From assembly GCF_051201035.1 (NCBI RefSeq), contig NZ_JBPODR010000003.1, positions 1-64,000 of the forward strand: a stretch of 64,000 nucleotides of DNA, written 5' to 3'. A program made the translations under genes and the position numbers. Shown one piece after another: positions 52,238-60,121 of the stretch. The DNA comes from Thermoanaerobacterium thermosulfurigenes (GTDB lineage: Bacteria > Bacillota > Thermoanaerobacteria > Thermoanaerobacterales > Thermoanaerobacteraceae). Under the pieces are notes generated by a model, which worked only from the letters and a program-made list of their open reading frames with translations, was not told the DNA's origin and made no database searches. The first letter of the stretch is position 1, and each line of letters begins with the position of its first letter.

Positions 52238-52867
52238 ATGGAAGCGAAAGAAAACATAATAAATAGATACGAAAAATTAGCTGAAGAAGATGACAATTTA
52301 AGCTGTGGCGGCAAGAATATCGTTTTGGCAGATTTAAAAGAAGGAGAAAATGTGCTTGATTTAGGATGTGGCAGAGGAAATGACGTTTTAAATGCTGCAA
52401 AGATAATAGGTGAAAGAGGAATTGCAGTAGGTCTCGATCTTACTGAAAAAATGATCGAAGAAGCTGAAAAAAACAGAAAGAAGCTTAATATAAAGAATGC
52501 TGAGTTTGTTGTAGGAGATGTTGAAAGCATACCACTTGAAAGTGAAAAGTTTGACGTTGTCATAAGCGATTGTGTGATAAATCATGCAAAAGACAAAGAG
52601 AGAGTTTATAAAGAAATTTACAGGGTTCTTAAAGCTGGTGGAAGATTTATTGTTTCAGACGTGGTGTCAAAAGATAGACTTCCAGATGAGATTGTAAATG
52701 ACCCTGAAGCTTGGGCTGACTGCTTCGGCGGAGCTATTCCGGAGGAAGATTATATAAAAGCCATAAACAATGCAGGTTTTAAAGAAATAGAATATCTTAA
52801 AAAGCGTGAATACATGAAAAATGGATATCCAGTTGCAAGTATAACAATCAAAGGTATTAAAAGGTAG
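52238..52867 (+). CDS. ArsM-like SAM-dependent methyltransferase
   Basis: 209 residues, class I SAM fold: motif I LDLGCGRGNDV (residues 40-50), DCVINHAKDK (111-120), GGRFIVSDV (134-142). DPEAWADCFGGAIPEEDY matches the arsenite-methyltransferase segment with its catalytic-type Cys (Cys162 here), and Cys23 and Cys44 are also present. The distal cysteine of true ArsM enzymes is missing, so arsenic methylation is doubtful; methylation of the peptide or a metal-thiol is possible. The ATG at 52238 follows AAGGTGGTGA. First gene of the operon. Confidence 0.8.
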   Translation: MEAKENIINRYEKLAEEDDNLSCGGKNIVLADLKEGENVLDLGCGRGNDVLNAAKIIGERGIAVGLDLTEKMIEEAEKNRKKLNIKNAEFVVGDVESIPLESEKFDVVISDCVINHAKDKERVYKEIYRVLKAGGRFIVSDVVSKDRLPDEIVNDPEAWADCFGGAIPEEDYIKAINNAGFKEIEYLKKREYMKNGYPVASITIKGIKR

Positions 52868-52896
52868 ATATCTTGCATTAAAAGGAGGTGATTTAG

Positions 52897-53004
52897 GTGA
52901 AAGCTGTAACAAATAAGAATTCAAATTGCTGCACAACACAAAACAGCAGTGTTGCACAATGCTGCTCAAAGTCATCGAAGCTTGTTGTAGGCTGCCATGA
53001 CTAA
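52897..53004 (+). CDS. Cysteine-rich peptide, candidate radical-SAM substrate
   Basis: A 35-residue gene, GTG start 8 bases after a perfect AGGAGG. It begins MKAVTNKNSN and carries CC at 11-12, CC at 22-23 and CH at 33-34, an exact 11-residue repeat; the rest is rich in Ser, Thr, Asn, Gln and Lys. It sits 47 bases before a SPASM radical-SAM gene, the usual place for a precursor. I recall a computationally described CbpA/CbpB pair (Cys-rich peptide with radical-SAM partner) that may correspond, but cannot check. It is not SCIFF (six cysteines in a different pattern). Confidence 0.8.
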   Translation: MKAVTNKNSNCCTTQNSSVAQCCSKSSKLVVGCHD

Positions 53005-53008
53005 AAAA

Positions 53009-53031
53009 ATGCGGTAGAATTTCTACCGCAT
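53009..53031 (+). promoter_or_regulatory. Intercistronic hairpin between peptide and maturase genes
   Basis: ATGCGGTAGAA/TTCTACCGCAT, 11-bp perfect arms with almost no spacer and no U-tract. It could stabilise the upstream mRNA or partly terminate, giving more peptide than enzyme. Confidence 0.65.
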
Positions 53032-53050
53032 AAATTAAGGAGTGATTTTA

Positions 53051-54409
53051 TTGTACTTTAGTAAGTATAACATGATTCTACCTTTTAGTGAAGAGAAAAA
53101 TGACTTTATTATTTTAAATTTGCTATCAGGTAGTTCAGATATTGCTTCAAAAGATGAGGTAGATAAGCTTTATGATATAAAATCAGGTAAGGATGTTTAC
53201 GACATCGACTTTCTCGATTACGTCATTGACAGAGGATATGTATATGAAGAAAAAGAGCATGAGGATATAAGGATAAAAGAAGCGTATGAAGAATTTAAGG
53301 AGATAATGGATGAATCGCCAACACAGATATTGCTGGTGCCAACGTATGGATGCAATTTTTCTTGCATCTATTGCTACGAAAGAGGAATACCAACAAAGAA
53401 AGATTTAATAACGAAAGAGGCTGTAGATGCCTTTTTTGATGATATAAATGATAGGTTTAAGTTGGAGAAGGTAAGGCCGTACATTACGCTCTTTGGTGGA
53501 GAGCCTTTTATAGACACAGATGTTCAAAAAGACATTATTAATTACATTGTAGAAAAGAGCAAGCTGTACGGTTATGAGATAGCTGCAGTTACTAATGGTT
53601 ACAATGTATTAGAGTATATAGACATCCTTAAAAAAGGGAATGTGAAAGAAATACAGGTAACTCTTGATGGGCCTAAGGAAGTCCACAACAGGCGAAGAAA
53701 GCTATTAGGCGGTGGAGATAGTTTTGAAAAGATTCTATTGGGAATTGACAGCCTAATCGAGAATGACATGCCTGTGAATTTAAGGGTTGTGGTTGATAAA
53801 GACAATTATTCTTATCTGCCGGAATTGGCAGAAATTCTTGATAAAAAAGGGTATCTCGATCTGGATGGTACTAAATTTAAGACGCAGATAGGCAGGAATT
53901 ATGAGCTTTTCGAATGTTCCTTAAACCATCAAAGCCTTATGTCACAAGTGGAGCAGTGGGCTACATTTGTAGAGCTATCTAAAAAGTATTCAATACTTAA
54001 AAAATTTCATAAACCAGATTTTAAAGGCATGAGAAATGTGCTTGTTTCAGGTACTATGTATTCTCCTACATTTGATACATGTCCTGCTGGCAAAAAAGAA
54101 TGGCTTTACGATTTGTACGGCGATATATATGGATGTACTGCAAGCTGCGGTAGGAAAGATTATCGCTTAGGTACTTTTTATCCTGAGAGAAGGATTTTTG
54201 ATGATAAAGTTTTGCCGTGGAAAGAGAGAAACGTCTTAAATATACCACAGTGCAAAGAATGCCCTGTAAGTTTAGTTTGCGGCGGTGGCTGTGGAGTCGT
54301 CGCGAATGAAAGAAATGGCAGTATATTATCTCCTGATTGTAGAGACATAAAAAAATTATATGAATTAGGTGTTGAGTATTATAGAGATGAAGTATTAATT
54401 CAAGATTAA
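53051..54409 (+). CDS. SPASM-domain radical SAM peptide maturase
   Basis: 452 residues. The radical SAM cluster motif is YGCNFSCIYCYE (CxxxCxxC, about residues 101-108 from this start). The SPASM domain is complete: Cys-x-x-Gly-x4-Cys (GDIYGC), C-x2-C-x5-C-x3-C (CKECPVSLVCGGGC) and a last Cys in SPDC, so two auxiliary 4Fe-4S clusters are expected. The N-terminal 90 residues may hold a peptide-recognition region. Such enzymes form thioether or C-C links in ribosomal peptides. The TTG at 53051 is 8 bases after AAGGAG; a GTG at 53042 overlaps that site. Confidence 0.88.
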   Translation: MYFSKYNMILPFSEEKNDFIILNLLSGSSDIASKDEVDKLYDIKSGKDVYDIDFLDYVIDRGYVYEEKEHEDIRIKEAYEEFKEIMDESPTQILLVPTYGCNFSCIYCYERGIPTKKDLITKEAVDAFFDDINDRFKLEKVRPYITLFGGEPFIDTDVQKDIINYIVEKSKLYGYEIAAVTNGYNVLEYIDILKKGNVKEIQVTLDGPKEVHNRRRKLLGGGDSFEKILLGIDSLIENDMPVNLRVVVDKDNYSYLPELAEILDKKGYLDLDGTKFKTQIGRNYELFECSLNHQSLMSQVEQWATFVELSKKYSILKKFHKPDFKGMRNVLVSGTMYSPTFDTCPAGKKEWLYDLYGDIYGCTASCGRKDYRLGTFYPERRIFDDKVLPWKERNVLNIPQCKECPVSLVCGGGCGVVANERNGSILSPDCRDIKKLYELGVEYYRDEVLIQD

Positions 54410-54431
54410 AAATTTTAAGGAGGATGTATTT

Positions 54432-55700
54432 ATGGTAAGAGAAATCAATGCTAATGAATTTGAAGAGGTTGTTTTAAATTCTAAAAAGCCAGTTGTAGTA
54501 GATTTTTATTCTACTGATTGTCCACCGTGTGCCCAACTAAAACCGATATTTCATAGATTAGCCGATGTATATAAAGATCACATGGAATTTGTTGAAATAT
54601 ACAGACAAGGCAATAAAGATTTAGCATTAAGCCTTGGCGTAAAAGGAAGCCCTACACTTTTGTTCTTTAGAGACGGTAAAGAAACTGGTGAGAGATTAAA
54701 TGGATATATTTCAAAGCCAGATCTTCGCAAGGCAGTAGAAAAGGTGATAGGTTTTTCACTTTTGGACAAAGAGCCAGAGAAGGTTGAGTGCGATGTTCTA
54801 ATAATGGGCGGAGGACCTGCAGGTCTTACGGCTGCTTTGTACTCAGCAAGGGCAAACTTGAAGACGGTTGTCATAGATGAAGCAACTACAGGCGGTCAAG
54901 CAGCAAACACATATTATATAGAAAATTATCCTGGAACAGAAGGTCAGATCGAAGGAAAGAAATTGACGGAAAACATGAGAAAACAGGCAGAAAGCTTTGG
55001 TGCAATCATTGATGATTTAAAAGAAGTATTTGAGATTAAGCTTACTGACGATGAGAAATTTGTAAGAACAGAGGACAAGATATACTATCCTAAAGCTGTT
55101 ATAATAGCTATGGGAGCGCAGCCAAGAAAGCTTCCTGCAGAAGGAGAAGCTGAATTCAGAGGAAAAGGCATTCACTATTGTGCAATATGCGATGGTGCAA
55201 TGTATGAAGGAAAACACGTGGCTGTAATAGGTGGAGGCAATTCTGCCATTCAGGAAGCATTGTACCTTGCAAACATCGCTGACAAGGTAACGGTTATACA
55301 CGAATTCGATAATTTGCAGGCTTCAAATGTGCTGCAAGAAAAAGCCTTTACCAATCCTAAGATAAACTTTATTTGGGAGTCTCACGTTGTAAAGGCAAAT
55401 GGAGATGGAATGCTTAAATCTCTGACGTATAAGAACTTAAAGACAGGTGAACTTAAAGATATAGAAGTTGATGGCGTATTTGTCTACATTGGTCTTACAC
55501 CTAAGACAGACATATTTAAGGGAATACTTGAGTTAAATCAATATGGCTACATCAAAGCAGATGAGGATCTAATGACAAATGTGAAAGGCGTATTTGTTGC
55601 TGGTGATATAAGAGATAAAAAGATAAGGCAAGTTGTCACTGCAGCAGGAGATGGAGCCGTTGCTGCTGTAAGCGCAGAAAGGTATATACAGGAGCTGTGA
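54432..55700 (+). CDS. Thioredoxin-thioredoxin reductase fusion
   Basis: 422 residues in one chain. Residues 1-108 form a thioredoxin fold with active site Cys30-Pro-Pro-Cys33 and the cis-Pro in GSPTLLF. Residues 118-422 are a TrxB-type flavoprotein: GGGPAG (126-131) for FAD, Cys250-Ala-Ile-Cys253 as redox pair, GGGNSA (267-272) for NAD(P)H. NAD(P)H electrons can thus reach a disulfide target without a separate thioredoxin. AAGGAGG precedes the ATG. In this operon the target is likely the Cys-rich peptide or a metal-thiol. Confidence 0.9.
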   Translation: MVREINANEFEEVVLNSKKPVVVDFYSTDCPPCAQLKPIFHRLADVYKDHMEFVEIYRQGNKDLALSLGVKGSPTLLFFRDGKETGERLNGYISKPDLRKAVEKVIGFSLLDKEPEKVECDVLIMGGGPAGLTAALYSARANLKTVVIDEATTGGQAANTYYIENYPGTEGQIEGKKLTENMRKQAESFGAIIDDLKEVFEIKLTDDEKFVRTEDKIYYPKAVIIAMGAQPRKLPAEGEAEFRGKGIHYCAICDGAMYEGKHVAVIGGGNSAIQEALYLANIADKVTVIHEFDNLQASNVLQEKAFTNPKINFIWESHVVKANGDGMLKSLTYKNLKTGELKDIEVDGVFVYIGLTPKTDIFKGILELNQYGYIKADEDLMTNVKGVFVAGDIRDKKIRQVVTAAGDGAVAAVSAERYIQEL

Positions 55701-55737
55701 TTTTGCATACTTTTAAAAAGTATGAAAGGAGATAATG

Positions 55738-56484
55738 ATGGAGTGCTGCGAGACAAAGTACATGGAAAATTGCATGATATGTGGGAAGCCGCTCATCTAT
55801 TTAGAAAAGCCAGTATTGAAAAGATGCGAATACTGTGGTATAGAAGAATTAACTCTTGCCCACTGTACGGATGGGCACTACGTTTGCGACAAATGTCACG
55901 CAAAGGACGGCATTGAGGTCATAAAGGATTATTGTCTGTCTACAGATTCTAAAGACCCTATGGAGATTGTGGAAAATATCATGTCAGACAGCAGGATACC
56001 AATGCATGGACCAGAACATCATGCATTGGTTCCTGCAGCAATAGTCACGGCTTACAAAAATTTGACAGGAAAAGTTTCTGACGACGATATCTTAGAGGCA
56101 GTAAACCGTGGGAAAGAGATTCCTGGCGGAGCATGTGGTTATTATGGTGCCTGTGGTGCGGGTATTGGAATCGGTGTTGCTATTTCCGTCATTTACAAAG
56201 CTACACCTCTTACACCTCTTAAAAGGACTAAGGCACATTTAGCTGTTGCAAGTGCCCTTAAAAGCATCGGTGAAGCTGGTGGTGCCAGATGTTGTAAGAA
56301 ATGTACAAGGATATCAATAGAAGAAGCAGTAGAATTTTTTGAAAAAGAATTGAATGTCAAATTTCCTACAACTTTTGAAAGGACAGATGATTGTAATTAC
56401 TCAAAGAGAAACAGGGAATGCTATTATATGTGCAAGTACAGAAAATTGGAAAAGTCAGAAAGGAGTGTGAAATATGGGTCTTGA
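55738..56484 (+). CDS. DUF5714 protein, cysteine-rich
   Basis: 248 residues. The N-terminus carries zinc-ribbon-like cysteines (CCETKY, CMICGKP, CEYCG, CDKCHAKDG). The central domain has MHGPEHHALVPAAIV, GGACGYYGACGAGIGIG and GARCCKKC, the DUF5714 pattern, which suggests a metal or cluster site. Function unknown. ATGs lie at 55735 and 55738; AAAGGAG suits the second. A CATACTT/AAGTATG hairpin (55705-55724) sits just before the binding site. It overlaps the next gene by 11 bases. Confidence 0.8.
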   Translation: MECCETKYMENCMICGKPLIYLEKPVLKRCEYCGIEELTLAHCTDGHYVCDKCHAKDGIEVIKDYCLSTDSKDPMEIVENIMSDSRIPMHGPEHHALVPAAIVTAYKNLTGKVSDDDILEAVNRGKEIPGGACGYYGACGAGIGIGVAISVIYKATPLTPLKRTKAHLAVASALKSIGEAGGARCCKKCTRISIEEAVEFFEKELNVKFPTTFERTDDCNYSKRNRECYYMCKYRKLEKSERSVKYGS

Positions 56485-56857
56485 CATCACTAAAGAAGTG
56501 GCTTATTCATTTGCTGAAGCTGTGGAAAAGGTTAAAGAAGTTTTGAAAGGCGTAGGATTTGGAATATTAGTTGAGCTTGATATGAAAGATACGATAAAAA
56601 AGAAAATAGGTAAAGATATGATGAATTACGTCATACTTGGTGCCTGCAATCCCACTTATGCTTACGAAGTATTAAACATTGACCCTGAAGTAGGGCTTTT
56701 GCTGCCTTGCAATGTGATTGTGTACGAAAAGAGTGATGGCGGTGTAGTGGTATCTGCAATTGATCCTTTAAAAGCATTACCTTCTAATGATGAAAAATTA
56801 TCTAAAATTGCAGAAGAAGTTGCTGATAAGTTGAAAAAAGCCATAAATATGCTGTAG
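56474..56857 (+). CDS. DUF302 protein
   Basis: 127 residues, a single DUF302 domain (FAEAVEKVKEVLKGVGFGILVELD; YVILGACNPTYAYEVL; GLLLPCNVIVYE). The conserved CNP and PCN cysteines are present. DUF302 proteins are small alpha-beta dimers often found near thiol or sulfur oxidation genes; no activity is established that I know of. AAAGGAGTGTG precedes the ATG. It overlaps the DUF5714 gene, so translation is coupled. Confidence 0.88.
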   Translation: MGLDITKEVAYSFAEAVEKVKEVLKGVGFGILVELDMKDTIKKKIGKDMMNYVILGACNPTYAYEVLNIDPEVGLLLPCNVIVYEKSDGGVVVSAIDPLKALPSNDEKLSKIAEEVADKLKKAINML

Positions 56858-56877
56858 AATAAATAGAGGTGATACAA

Positions 56878-57417
56878 TTGGCAATTGATATTGAATCAGA
56901 TTTGAAACGGGCTTTAGAACTATTGGGTGAAGGACGTGTGTTTGCATTAGATGTAGGTACTGGTAGAGCCCGTATGGCTTACGCATTGGCCAGGTACGGT
57001 TATGATGTGGTGTCATTAGAGTACAATATTGATACGCTAAAAAAAGCTAAAGAAATCATAAGCAATGAAGATGTGGAAGGCAAAATCTTGTTTGTACATG
57101 GTGATGCACATAGTATGCCGTTTATTGATGAATCTTTTGAGGTTGTCGCATCTTACAATGCAATGCACCACATGAGCGACTATAATATTGCCATTGACGA
57201 GATGGTGAGAGTACTGAGAAAAGGCGGCAAGATATTGATAACAGAGCTTAACGATGTAGGCAAGGAAAGAGTTGCCGAATCTCACAGGCAAAGAGGAAGC
57301 CATCATGAAGCAAAGATAGACATTTACGATGTAGTAAATTACCTTAAAGATAAGCACAATATTGTAGGTGAGATTTCTAAAGGAGAATTTATCGACATAT
57401 TTTACGGAGTAAAATAA
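56878..57417 (+). CDS. Class I SAM-dependent methyltransferase
   Basis: 179 residues: ALDVGTGRARMAYALARYGYDVVSLEYN (motif I and the acidic end of strand 2), VHGDAHSMPF, MHHMSDYN, RVLRKGGKILITEL. The closest feel is UbiE/Methyltransf_11. The substrate is unknown. The start is probably the TTG at 56878 behind AGAGGTGAT. It is the last gene of the peptide operon, making a second methyltransferase in the unit. Confidence 0.8.
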   Translation: MAIDIESDLKRALELLGEGRVFALDVGTGRARMAYALARYGYDVVSLEYNIDTLKKAKEIISNEDVEGKILFVHGDAHSMPFIDESFEVVASYNAMHHMSDYNIAIDEMVRVLRKGGKILITELNDVGKERVAESHRQRGSHHEAKIDIYDVVNYLKDKHNIVGEISKGEFIDIFYGVK

Positions 57418-57436
57418 ATCAGGATAAATTTGGTTG

Positions 57437-57464
57437 TTGACAAATCTACAAAATATGATAAAAT
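57437..57464 (+). promoter_or_regulatory. Promoter of tRNA-Glu
   Basis: TTGACA (57437-57442) and TAAAAT (57459-57464), spacer 16 bp, 13 bases before the tRNA. Confidence 0.75.
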
Positions 57465-57477
57465 ATGATATGTCTTA

Positions 57478-57552
57478 GGCCCCGTGGTCAAGTGGTTAAG
57501 ACATCGCCCTTTCACGGCGGTAACATGGGTTCGAATCCCGTCGGGGTCACCA
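57478..57552 (+). tRNA. tRNA-Glu (TTC)
   Basis: A 75-nt cloverleaf: acceptor GGCCCCG/CGGGGTC, anticodon loop CTTTCAC (TTC), T-loop TTCGAAT. CCA is encoded, unlike the three minus-strand tRNAs. Confidence 0.96.
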
Positions 57553-57572
57553 AATTTGAATATTACGAAGGA

Positions 57573-57597
57573 AGCTACAAAATTGTAGCTTTTTTTA
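57573..57597 (+). terminator. Terminator of tRNA-Glu
   Basis: An 8-bp stem AGCTACAA/TTGTAGCT followed by seven Ts. Confidence 0.88.
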
Positions 57598-57674
57598 TTT
57601 TATTTATATAAAATGTCGTCAAAAAAATTTAAGCTACCACCATATATTTACAAATTTTACCTTATATTGGATGT

Positions 57675-57680
57675 TATAAT
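57675..57680 (+). promoter_or_regulatory. -10 element of spoIIE
   Basis: TATAAT about 30 bases before the spoIIE ATG, with no good -35 at the usual distance, as expected for an activator-dependent (Spo0A-type) promoter. TGTCGTC at 57614-57620 is one base from a 0A box. Confidence 0.4.
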
Positions 57681-57708
57681 CATATCAAAAAAAATGGTGG
57701 TGGTAAAT

Positions 57709-60060
57709 ATGCAGAGTGCTGATATTCTTCCTTACTCAAGGATAGGAAGAAAAGAAAGCAATGAAAAATTGCAAAAAGACAATGTAAAATTTATATTCAA
57801 TGCTTTAATTTTTGCATTGATAGGTTTTGTCATAGGTCGTGCACAAATAATGGACAACCTTATTCCGTTTGGTGTGGCGTATTTTGCATCTCTCTTAATG
57901 CAAAAGAGAAAGTACTTTTTGTCAGGAATTGGAGTCTACCTTGGAGTATTGTCTTTACCCGGTATCAATAGCATCAAATATCTAATCGTTTTGGTTTTGA
58001 TATTGGCTTTTGAGCATCTATTAAAAGTTAAAAGCAAAAATATTTTTAAAGTGGCGTTGATAACATTTTTCTCGCTGCTTTTAGTAGACCTCATCTACAG
58101 CAAAGCGTATGGATTTTTGCTGTTTGACGTAATGACGTCTATTTACGAATCTGTCATAGCCATGTTAATGGTATTCATATTTAATCAGGCAATTTTACTC
58201 TTGGGTAGCTCAAACAGAAAAGTCATATCAAACGAAGAAATCATATCATTGTGTATATTGTTAAGTATTTTTATCTTAGGCCTTGATAATATAAAGGTGT
58301 GGAGATTTAACTTAAATAGCTCATTTGGCATACTTACTATACTGATGAGTTCGTACATAGGTGGTGTAGGCACGGGTGCCAGCGTAGGAACTACCATTGG
58401 TCTTATTGGAAGCCTTGCTCTTACAAATACTCCTACATCTGTAGGATTATACGGGTTTACAGGACTTTTGTCTGGAAGTATGAAAAAACTTGGCAGATTG
58501 GGAATTACATTGGGATTTTTTACTGCTGCTGCTATTATGACATTTTATGTCAATGCATTTGCAAATATGATCATCAGTCCTTACGATTTTGCTTTAGCTT
58601 CTTTAGTGTTTTTATCTGTTCCTAAAAAGAGGTTAGATCATCTTGTGTCAATTGTAAAAGGCGATAAAAACTTGTTACAGCGAAACTACAGTGTAAAACT
58701 TAAAGAAGTGGTGACTGATAAATTAAAAGAGTATGCCGAAGTGTTCGACGAGTTAGGGAAAAGCTTTAAAAAGGCCAATGAGAAGATCTTAGATCACAAG
58801 GATATATCATATCTTTTTGAAGAAATAGCCAATAAGACATGTACTGATTGTGCTATGTACAAAATGTGCTGGGATAAAGATTTTTATTTTACATATAAAA
58901 GCATGTTTGATTTAGTAGAAAGCCTGGAAGGAACAGGGAATGTTGAAAGCAACAAGCTTTATAAAAAGTGCATAAGGTTTCCTGAGCTTCTTAATTGTAC
59001 GAGGCATAATCTCATGATTTACAAGATAAACATGCAGTGGAGGGAAAGGCTTAAAGATGCCAAGAATATTGTTTCAAACCAATTAAAAGGCATTTCCTCA
59101 GTTATATCAAACATGGCTGACGATATAAGCATGGACATCACTTTCAAAGATGATCTTGAACAGTATCTGCTTGTAGAATTGGATAAAAGAGGGATACCTG
59201 TAGACGATGCTATAGTTTACGATGCTGGAGACGGAAATGTGGTGATAAAGATATACAAGAAAGCCTGTTATGCAGCTAAAGAATGCGAGAAAAAAATTAT
59301 TCCGGCTGTATCAGAGATTATGGGGGAGAAGTACGAGCGGAAAAATACTTTGTGTTCTATAAATAATAAAGGGCGGTGCAGCTTGACTCTTACAAGAGCT
59401 GAAAGCTATCAAGTATCCACAGGCATTAGCAAAATCAGTAAAAGCGCCAATAAAATATCTGGTGACACATACTCTTTCATGGAACTGGAAGGCGGAAAGT
59501 ACATGGCGGCTTTAAGCGATGGTATGGGTTTTGGCTTAAGAGCAGCTTCTGAAAGCAGTACGACAATATCCTTGCTGGAAAGATTCATTGAGGCGGGATT
59601 CGATAAAGGCTTGGTTGTACAAACTATAAATTCTATTCTGGCATTAAGGTCAGCTGAGGAGATGTTCTCGACAGTTGACATATCGTTTATAGATTTGTTT
59701 ACGGGAGATGCAGAGTTTATAAAGATCGGCGCCTCAGCCACATTTATAAAGAGCGGAAAAGATGTGGATGTGATTGAATCCAGTTCATTGCCTATCGGTA
59801 TTTTGGAAGACGTCGATGCAGATATTCACGATAGGAAGTTAAAAGACGGTGACTTTGTGATTTTGACGACAGACGGGGTATTAGACTGCTTTGATGGTAA
59901 CAAAGAAGAAAGCATGGCAAGATTTTTAAGAAACCTTGATTTAAAGGATCCTCAGGACATGGCTGAAGCTATAATGAAGAAATGCCTTGAGCTTTGTGAA
60001 AACAAGCCTAAAGACGACATGACAGTGCTTACGGTAAAAGTTTGGAAAAAGCGATTGTAA
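57709..60060 (+). CDS. spoIIE: Stage II sporulation protein E (SpoIIE)
   Basis: 783 residues. About ten membrane helices occupy residues 30-300, a central regulatory region follows with cysteines in CTDCAMYKMCW, and the C-terminal PP2C phosphatase starts near residue 575 (MAALSDGMGFGLRAASES; DFVILTTDGVLDCFDG). SpoIIE dephosphorylates SpoIIAA to release sigma F and acts at the polar septum. The frame opens at 57613, but the promoter -10 lies inside that extension, so I take the ATG at 57709. This resumes the conserved cluster interrupted after yabR/ppx. Confidence 0.95.
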   Translation: MQSADILPYSRIGRKESNEKLQKDNVKFIFNALIFALIGFVIGRAQIMDNLIPFGVAYFASLLMQKRKYFLSGIGVYLGVLSLPGINSIKYLIVLVLILAFEHLLKVKSKNIFKVALITFFSLLLVDLIYSKAYGFLLFDVMTSIYESVIAMLMVFIFNQAILLLGSSNRKVISNEEIISLCILLSIFILGLDNIKVWRFNLNSSFGILTILMSSYIGGVGTGASVGTTIGLIGSLALTNTPTSVGLYGFTGLLSGSMKKLGRLGITLGFFTAAAIMTFYVNAFANMIISPYDFALASLVFLSVPKKRLDHLVSIVKGDKNLLQRNYSVKLKEVVTDKLKEYAEVFDELGKSFKKANEKILDHKDISYLFEEIANKTCTDCAMYKMCWDKDFYFTYKSMFDLVESLEGTGNVESNKLYKKCIRFPELLNCTRHNLMIYKINMQWRERLKDAKNIVSNQLKGISSVISNMADDISMDITFKDDLEQYLLVELDKRGIPVDDAIVYDAGDGNVVIKIYKKACYAAKECEKKIIPAVSEIMGEKYERKNTLCSINNKGRCSLTLTRAESYQVSTGISKISKSANKISGDTYSFMELEGGKYMAALSDGMGFGLRAASESSTTISLLERFIEAGFDKGLVVQTINSILALRSAEEMFSTVDISFIDLFTGDAEFIKIGASATFIKSGKDVDVIESSSLPIGILEDVDADIHDRKLKDGDFVILTTDGVLDCFDGNKEESMARFLRNLDLKDPQDMAEAIMKKCLELCENKPKDDMTVLTVKVWKKRL

Positions 60061-60067
60061 GCTGAAT

Positions 60068-60116
60068 AATCCTTCCATAAGATGGCAAAAATAATAAAAA
60101 ATCTTATGGAGGGATT
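60068..60116 (+). promoter_or_regulatory. Hairpin that encloses the ribosome binding site of yabS
   Basis: AATCCTTCCATAAGAT (60068-60083) pairs with ATCTTATGGAGGGATT (60101-60116), 16 bp with one T-G pair and a 17-base loop. The GGAGGG ribosome binding site lies in the 3' arm. The outer AATCCTTCC/GGAGGGATT core is the same as at 27911-27957. Confidence 0.75.
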
Positions 60117-60121
60117 TGATT

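Noticed and set aside
52897..53004. SCIFF ranthipeptide precursor
   Set aside because: SCIFF has six cysteines in about 45 residues in a different pattern; here five cysteines follow an 11-residue period and the neighbours differ.
57613..57708. Longer SpoIIE start
   Set aside because: The promoter -10 lies within this stretch, and the extension is not typical of SpoIIE.
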